5,932 bases of DNA from NCBI GenBank assembly GCA_937911795.1, contig CALDPJ010000300.1, forward strand, positions 1-5,932, read 5' to 3'. The translations under genes and the position numbers were made by a program. Every line of letters begins with the position of its first letter. Position 1 is the first letter of the stretch. Of the stretch, positions 1 to 3,639 are shown in pieces. The DNA comes from an uncultured Flavobacteriales bacterium. GTDB taxonomy: Bacteria; Bacteroidota; Bacteroidia; Flavobacteriales_D; SKUL01. The notes beneath the pieces are model-generated. The model was given only the letters and a program-made list of their open reading frames with translations. It made no database searches and was not told the DNA's origin.

Positions 1-2475
1 AAAATTTATCTGCTCACCTTTGATCATGAAGCAATCAATCCGCACGAAATGCTGAAAGCGGTTCAGCAGCATCCGGGTATTTCTCTTGCACAATTCAATC
101 ACCGGGTGTACCTGCGCGAAACTACGCCGAATGATCCACAGTTCAATCAGCAATGGCACCACGTGAACAACGGTGGTGGTGGAGCTACCGCAGATGCCGA
201 TATTGACAGTGATCTGGCATGGGACATTACTACCGGAGGAACCACTGCACTGGGAGATGAAATTGTTGTATGCGTAATTGAAGGAGGAAACCTGAATCAC
301 GTGGATCTTCAGGCCAATAAATGGGTAAATACACAGGAAATTCCAAACAACGCTATAGACGATGACGGAAATGGCTACATAGACGATTTTAACGGTTGGA
401 ACGTAGGTTCCAATAATGATCAGGGGGTATTTTCAGGTGGACATGGTACACAGGTAATGGGAATGATCGGTGCCCGCGGCGACAATAACCTCGGTGTTGT
501 AGGCGCCAACTGGGATGTTAAAATTATGTCTGTAGCCGGAGAAAACGCACAAAGTGAAGCGTCGGTAGTCGAAGCTTACACCTATCCGCTTACCATGCGT
601 CAACTCTACAATTCTACCAATGGGGCGAGCGGCGCATTTGTTGTCGCTACCAATGCTTCGTGGGGACTGAACAACGCCAATCCCGATAATCATCCAATCT
701 GGTGCGCGGTATATGAAACCTTGGGAGAACACGGCATCCTGAATTGTGGTGCAACCACAAATAGCAATGTTAATATCGATAACGTGGGGGATATGCCTAC
801 TGCTTGCCCCAGTCCTTTTATGGTAAGTGTCACCGCAACCGATAATCAGGATGAACGAACCTTCTCTGGTTACGGGGTCGTGAATGTAGACGTAGGAGCT
901 CCTGGCGATGCGGTTTTCACCACAACCGGTAGCGACGGGTATAGTCCAGCATCCGGAACATCTTTTGCAAGTCCGCTAACCGCCGGAGTAATCGGTTTGC
1001 TCTATTCTGTGCCGTGCCCTTCGCTTATTCAAATTGCCAAGGCGAACCCACAATTGGGAGCCGAAATGGTATTGGAAGCATTGTACGAAGGAGTTGACGT
1101 TATCCCGAATTTAATTGGTGAAGTAGCCACAGGAGGAAGAATAAATGCCCACAACAGCCTCCTTTATTTACTGGAGAACTGTACGGAAGTGGGTTGTATG
1201 GCTCCTTTTTCTACTGCCGTTACCCAGGAAGAAAACACCACCAATTACACGTTTAGCTGGAACGGAATCGATGCCTTAACCTATGATCTACGTTACCGGG
1301 TAGTTGGAGAAGATGAATGGATTGAAATCAATGATCTTGTTCAGGTGGAATACCTTGCTACTGATTTATTATACTGTACCACATACGAATTTCAGGTTCG
1401 CGCGCATTGTGAAGAAGAGAGTTCCGAATATTCGGCGTCTGTTGAATGGACCACCGATGGATGTTGCGAAAATCCAATGTTATCTGTTGGGGATCTTTCC
1501 CCTACGAGCGCTGGCCTCACCTGGGAAAGCGTATTGGCAGCAGAATCATTTAATATCCGGTACCGCGTTCAGGGAACAACGGATTGGAACGAAATTAACG
1601 ATATCGAAAATACCGGTTTCCAACTCAACGATTTGATGGAGTGTTCGCCATACGAGGTTCAGATCCAAACCAACTGTCTCGATGAGGAACAAGTAGCATT
1701 TTCTCCCAGTGTATTATTCACTACTACCGGATGCGGAGCATGCCAGGATCTGGATTATTGCGCCTCAGGTGGAGATAATTCCAACGAAGAATGGATAGAA
1801 TCTGTAGAATTTGATGGGTTTTCCAACATCTCGGGAAACAATGGTGGCTACGTAGATTTCACCGATGAAAGCCATTTGATGACCATCGGTTCAGAACAAG
1901 CATTCACATTAACTCCCGGCTTTGCTGGTAATCCCTTTCCGGAAAGATTCAGAGTATGGATTGATTACAATCAGGATGGGGTATTTGCTGATACAGAAAT
2001 GGTGTATGACTCAGGTACGGGCGGTACCAGTGCCGTATCGGGAAGCTTCACCATTCCTGAAACCGCTTTGATTGGTTCCACTCGTATGCGCATTGCAATG
2101 AAATATGTTGGGAGTGGCTGGGGCGAAGCTCCTCCACCTACTGCGTGTGAAGAATTTGAATTCGGAGAAACTGAAGATTACTGTGTATTCCTCGACGCAA
2201 TTAGCTCAACCGATGAATCGGCTGAAAACGGAATCAGCATATTTCCAAATCCTGCAGTGGATGAATTGACTATATTGTTTGATCAGACCAGTATAACCGG
2301 CAATAAATTTATATATCAGGTTTCTGATATGACCGGACGTCTGGTCATGGAAAACAACATTAATTCAATCAGCGAAACTATTGATATACGGAATATAACT
2401 CCGGGAATGTACATGCTAACCATCTACAACGGCACCACCCGTGTCGCAACGGAACAAATTGTAAAATCAAAATAA
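1..2475 (+). CDS. Secreted subtilisin-like (S8) serine protease with two FN3-like domains, GEVED domain and T9SS sorting tail; 5' end outside window
   Basis: The frame is open from base 1, so the true start and signal peptide lie upstream; residue numbers here count from the in-frame Met at 49, which is probably internal. The first residues resemble the end of an S8 propeptide and lead into the typical TPNDPQFNQQWH junction (26-37). The catalytic domain (about 55-375) has the His motif GGHGTQ (His132), a likely oxyanion Asn238 and the Ser motif GTSFASP (Ser305). At the usual Asp position it reads VCVIEGG, with Glu78 instead of Asp. An acidic loop, IDDDGNGYIDD (103-113), could bind calcium. 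Two tandem FN3-like domains follow (about 384-470 and 473-561), each ending in TT-x-GC. A GEVED domain (about 565-716) has an EF-like loop DYNQDGVFADTE (639-650) and the signature FGETEDYC. The end (about 726-808; ISIFPNP, PGMYMLTIYN) is a type A T9SS sorting domain, so the protein is expected to be exported and surface-bound or released. Substrate unknown. Confidence 0.93.
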   Translation, partial: KIYLLTFDHEAINPHEMLKAVQQHPGISLAQFNHRVYLRETTPNDPQFNQQWHHVNNGGGGATADADIDSDLAWDITTGGTTALGDEIVVCVIEGGNLNHVDLQANKWVNTQEIPNNAIDDDGNGYIDDFNGWNVGSNNDQGVFSGGHGTQVMGMIGARGDNNLGVVGANWDVKIMSVAGENAQSEASVVEAYTYPLTMRQLYNSTNGASGAFVVATNASWGLNNANPDNHPIWCAVYETLGEHGILNCGATTNSNVNIDNVGDMPTACPSPFMVSVTATDNQDERTFSGYGVVNVDVGAPGDAVFTTTGSDGYSPASGTSFASPLTAGVIGLLYSVPCPSLIQIAKANPQLGAEMVLEALYEGVDVIPNLIGEVATGGRINAHNSLLYLLENCTEVGCMAPFSTAVTQEENTTNYTFSWNGIDALTYDLRYRVVGEDEWIEINDLVQVEYLATDLLYCTTYEFQVRAHCEEESSEYSASVEWTTDGCCENPMLSVGDLSPTSAGLTWESVLAAESFNIRYRVQGTTDWNEINDIENTGFQLNDLMECSPYEVQIQTNCLDEEQVAFSPSVLFTTTGCGACQDLDYCASGGDNSNEEWIESVEFDGFSNISGNNGGYVDFTDESHLMTIGSEQAFTLTPGFAGNPFPERFRVWIDYNQDGVFADTEMVYDSGTGGTSAVSGSFTIPETALIGSTRMRIAMKYVGSGWGEAPPPTACEEFEFGETEDYCVFLDAISSTDESAENGISIFPNPAVDELTILFDQTSITGNKFIYQVSDMTGRLVMENNINSISETIDIRNITPGMYMLTIYNGTTRVATEQIVKSK

Positions 2476-2495
2476 TTTGATTTTTATGAATTCCG

Positions 2496-2529
2496 AAAGC
2501 CGGTTTCCGAAAGAGACCGGCTTTTTTTT
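2496..2529 (+). terminator. Intrinsic terminator of the protease gene
   Basis: It begins 20 bp after the protease stop codon. Bases 2496-2507 pair with 2513-2524 (core AAAGCCGGT / ACCGGCTTT, extended by one G-T wobble and two more pairs) around the loop CGAAA, and a run of eight T (2522-2529) follows. This is a textbook Rho-independent terminator and separates the protease from everything downstream. Confidence 0.92.
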
Positions 2530-2550
2530 CAAACACTTCACAGGAAATCC

Positions 2551-2580
2551 AAAAAAAGGACCGCTCTTTTGAGCAGTCCT
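2551..2580 (-). terminator. Second (outer) copy of the tRNA terminator
   Basis: On the minus strand AGGACTGCTC / GAGCGGTCCT form a ten-position stem with one A-C mismatch around the loop AAAA (2557-2580), followed by a tract of seven T (complement of 2551-2557). It could act as a back-up terminator for tRNA transcripts that read through 2675-2705. It also faces the end of the protease gene and so shields it from antisense transcription. The plus-strand side lacks a T tract, so it is not a bidirectional terminator. Confidence 0.75.
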
Positions 2581-2604
2581 TCTTCCCACATCGTGGGCCC
2601 ACCT
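2551..2604. repeat. Direct repeat copy A: duplicated tRNA 3' end plus terminator
   Basis: This 54-bp stretch matches 2676-2729 at 52 of 54 positions (differences at 2583 and 2590). Read on the minus strand it holds the last 11 nt of the tRNA (2594-2604, AGGTGGGCCCA), the trailer hairpin CCCAC-ATC-GTGGG (2585-2597) and a second copy of the tRNA terminator hairpin (2557-2580) with its T tract. The rest of the tRNA is absent here. Possible origins are decay of a tandem tRNA-terminator duplication, or a leftover attachment-site duplication from an element that integrated at the tRNA 3' end. Confidence 0.88.
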
Positions 2605-2609
2605 TTCTT

Positions 2610-2650
2610 CCCTTCGACTCGTTCGTACCTCACTCGCTCAGGATAAACTT
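2610..2650. repeat. Probable dispersed intergenic repeat (CCTTCGACT...CGCTCAGG type)
   Basis: The stretch starts CCCTTCGACTCGTTCG and ends ACTCGCTCAGGATAAACTT. From memory, CCTTCGAC...CTCAGG sequences recur many times in intergenic regions of Bacteroidota and other bacteria, often near gene ends. This is recognition of a motif, not a search result. Only one copy occurs in the window. It lies between the two terminator copies and accounts for most of the 71-bp spacer. Confidence 0.5.
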
Positions 2651-2674
2651 CTCATCCAGTAATTTTTGCTGCGC

Positions 2675-2705
2675 AAAAAAAAGGACCGCTCTTTTGAGCA
2701 GTCCT
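2675..2705 (-). terminator. Intrinsic terminator of the CAT tRNA gene
   Basis: On the minus strand the hairpin AGGACTGCTC-AAAA-GAGCGGTCCT (2682-2705, one A-C mismatch in the stem) is followed by a tract of eight T (complement of 2675-2682). It begins 14 nt after the tRNA's discriminator base, the expected place for a terminator of a single tRNA transcript. Confidence 0.85.
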
Positions 2706-2729
2706 TCCTCCCACTTCGTGGGCCCACCT
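2676..2729. repeat. Direct repeat copy B: 3' end of the intact tRNA plus its terminator
   Basis: This is the partner of the repeat at 2551-2604 (52 of 54 identical), 71 bp apart. Here the repeat is attached to the complete tRNA: 2719-2729 are the tRNA's last 11 nt, 2710-2722 form the hairpin CCCAC-TTC-GTGGG, and 2682-2705 the terminator hairpin. Similarity stops abruptly inside the tRNA T arm, so copy A is a fragment rather than a second gene. Confidence 0.88.
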
Positions 2730-2792
2730 GGATTCGAACCAGGGACCACCTGATTATGAGTCAGGTGCTCTAACCGACTGAGCTATAGGCCC
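2719..2792 (-). tRNA. tRNA with CAT anticodon (tRNA-Ile2 likely, elongator Met possible)
   Basis: The 74-nt cloverleaf is complete: acceptor GGGCCTA pairing with TGGGCCC (one T-G wobble), D arm GCTC/GAGC, anticodon stem CCTGA/TCAGG around the loop CTCATAA, T arm CCTGG/CCAGG with loop TTCGAAT, and discriminator A73 at 2719. The anticodon is CAT. CCA is not encoded (CGA follows A73), so it must be added after transcription. A paired first base pair (G1-C72) argues against initiator tRNA. CAT may be read as Met, or, if C34 is converted to lysidine by TilS, as Ile for AUA codons. In E. coli consecutive C4-G69 and C5-G68 pairs favour TilS recognition; both are present here, which leans towards Ile2. 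Fragments of the same gene flank it on both sides. Confidence 0.95.
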
Positions 2793-2809
2793 AAACTTTA
2801 CTACTATAT

Positions 2810-2827
2810 GCACCAAAACCTTGGTGC
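2810..2827. other. Perfect 7-bp hairpin between the broken and intact tRNA copies
   Basis: GCACCAA (2810-2816) and TTGGTGC (2821-2827) are perfect inverted repeats around AACC. The right arm overlaps the last bases of the tRNA fragment (2823-2832). On the transcribed minus strand the hairpin would form 17 nt before the 5' end of the intact tRNA. It has no T tract and is not a terminator; it may be a remnant of a diverged anticodon arm or a processing structure. Confidence 0.55.
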
Positions 2828-2937
2828 TCTAATCCCGAAAAAATAGAAATCTGTGATTTCATCTTTTTTCGAGGATCCTCGTGAAATTATCAAATCAGAG
2901 ATTTGTGATTTCACGGGACCGACTGAGCTATAGGCCC
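2823..2937 (-). pseudogene. Broken 5' copy of the CAT tRNA, split by an 86-bp insertion
   Basis: On the minus strand 2937-2919 read the first 19 nt of the intact tRNA exactly (GGGCCTATAGCTCAGTCGG). After 86 foreign bases, 2832-2823 continue with its next 10 nt (TTAGAGCACC). Together they reproduce nt 1-29 without loss or gain at the junction, then homology ends before the anticodon. No anticodon loop, T arm or 3' acceptor strand is found next to it, so this cannot make a tRNA. The exact continuation across the insertion shows that the fragment existed before the element entered it. Confidence 0.9.
2833..2918. repeat. 86-bp palindromic two-hairpin element inserted in a tRNA fragment (REP/MITE-like)
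   Basis: The element has ends TCCCG and CGGGA and is centred on the perfect palindrome CGAGGATCCTCG (2870-2881). Its left half (2833-2875) matches the reverse complement of its right half at 32 of 43 positions. Each half folds on its own. Left: CGAAAAAA (2836-2843) with TTTTTTCG (2864-2871), and GAAATC (2846-2851) with GATTTC (2855-2860). Right: CGTGAAAT (2880-2887) with ATTTCACG (2908-2915), and CAAATC (2891-2896) with GATTTG (2900-2905). It encodes no protein. Size, palindromy and clean insertion suggest a small non-autonomous element moved by a transposase elsewhere in the genome. No target-site duplication is visible. I do not recognise a named family. Confidence 0.8.
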
Positions 2938-2961
2938 GGCACTAAAATTGATTTTGCGGCA

Positions 2962-2969
2962 CAAAAATA
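2962..2969 (-). promoter_or_regulatory. Candidate -7 box for the tRNA transcript
   Basis: The minus strand reads TATTTTTG, an exact match to the Bacteroidota -7 consensus TAnnTTTG. A start site a few bases on, near 2955, would give a leader of under 20 nt before the broken tRNA copy and over 150 nt before the intact one. No convincing TTTG/TTG -33 box is found at the usual distance, so the call rests on the -7 box and its position. Confidence 0.4.
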
Positions 2970-3013
2970 GACAAAATGCACAAGTCAGTCGTTCATAAAA
3001 TCAGACTTTCGAA

Positions 3014-3040
3014 TTGTACCTGATAATCGTGCTAAATTTG
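3014..3040 (+). promoter_or_regulatory. Candidate promoter of the YceI-like gene and sensor kinase
   Basis: TAAATTTG (3033-3040) matches the Bacteroidota -7 box TAnnTTTG, with TTG (3014-3016) 16 bp upstream, slightly closer than usual. Its position gives a short leader of about 15 nt before the ATG at 3061. There is no Shine-Dalgarno sequence, as is normal for the phylum. Confidence 0.5.
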
Positions 3041-3060
3041 TAATCACCTTCTTCCACCAC

Positions 3061-3639
3061 ATGTCCGCTCTTATCCAATCCATACTCAGAATTTCAGTAC
3101 TCTCCATGATGATTTTTCCGGTTATTTTGGCAACAGGACAAAGTAACCCGGAAAATATAATCCGGCTCCGGCAGGGTACTGTGCATTTTATCAGCGACGC
3201 TCCTCTCGAATTAATCGAAGCCACCTCAACAGAAATTCTGGCCGTTATTGACACAGTCTCCGGTAAGTTTGCATTTTCTATTCCTTTATCATCATTCCTG
3301 GGATTTAACAGCGATTTGCAACGAACCCATTTCAACGAAAACTATATGGAATCACAGCTTTATCCCAAGGCTACCTATTCCGGAAAAATGATTGAAGCCT
3401 GGGAACCCGCTACCGAAACACCCCGAAAAGTTCGAACAAAAGGTCGGTTAACCATTCATGGCAAATCTGTTGAGCAATTGATTGCTGCAGAAATCAGCAG
3501 GACTGAAAAAGGTTGGTTTGTTCGTTCTCAATTTACCGTTCCGGTGGCAGATCACGATATAAAAATCCCGCGCCTGGTAAGCCAGAAAATAGCTTCCGAA
3601 ATTCGTGTTACCATTGAAGCCTGGTTTGATGCGCAATAA
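3061..3639 (+). CDS. Exported YceI-like domain protein
   Basis: The 192-residue product begins with a Sec-type signal peptide (hydrophobic about 8-24, likely cleavage near ATG-QS at 25-28), so the mature part should be periplasmic or, less likely, attached by other means; no lipobox is seen. The remainder matches the YceI-like family over its length: GTVHFISDAPLE (39-50), a middle strand with FSIPLSSFLGF (72-82), HFNENYMESQLYPKATYSG (90-108), KGRLTIHGKS (127-136) and a closing FTVPVADHDIKIP (158-170). The family has a lipocalin-like barrel that in known members holds an isoprenoid-type lipid; the ligand here is unknown. The ATG at 3061 is the first usable start after the in-frame stop at 2968-2970. 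Its last 11 bp overlap the next gene, which implies co-expression with the sensor kinase. Confidence 0.85.
   Translation: MSALIQSILRISVLSMMIFPVILATGQSNPENIIRLRQGTVHFISDAPLELIEATSTEILAVIDTVSGKFAFSIPLSSFLGFNSDLQRTHFNENYMESQLYPKATYSGKMIEAWEPATETPRKVRTKGRLTIHGKSVEQLIAAEISRTEKGWFVRSQFTVPVADHDIKIPRLVSQKIASEIRVTIEAWFDAQ

Noticed and set aside
433..732. Minus-strand open frame of 99 codons inside the protease gene
   Set aside because: It lies opposite the conserved S8 catalytic region, its translation has no recognisable features, and no promoter precedes it.
1304..1636. Plus-strand open frame of 110 codons in another frame of the protease
   Set aside because: It overlaps the FN3-like domains, which are clearly the coding frame, and its translation resembles no family.
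2378..2602. Minus-strand open frame of 74 codons crossing the protease end, its terminator and the outer repeat
   Set aside because: It reads through two terminator hairpins and part of a tRNA repeat, and the translation is low-complexity and basic. It is a chance frame.
2551..2729. Short CRISPR-like array, because two hairpin-bearing repeats flank a spacer-sized gap
   Set aside because: There are only two units, the 54-bp repeats contain a tRNA end and a T-tract terminator, and the gap holds a probable dispersed repeat. Nothing else resembles a CRISPR array.
2719..2792. Initiator (fMet) tRNA
   Set aside because: The first acceptor pair is G-C rather than mismatched, and the anticodon stem lacks the run of G-C pairs next to the loop typical of initiators.
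2791..2800. TAAAGTTTG just before the intact tRNA as its -7 box
   Set aside because: It has one base too many for TAnnTTTG and abuts tRNA nt 1, which would place the start site inside the tRNA.
2836..2871. Left arm of the 86-bp element as an intrinsic terminator
   Set aside because: The T run is part of the stem itself and is not followed by an unpaired T tract on either strand.
2985..3335. Minus-strand open frame of 116 codons over the YceI-like gene start
   Set aside because: It is antisense to a well-supported signal peptide and YceI-like domain, and its own translation has no recognisable domain.
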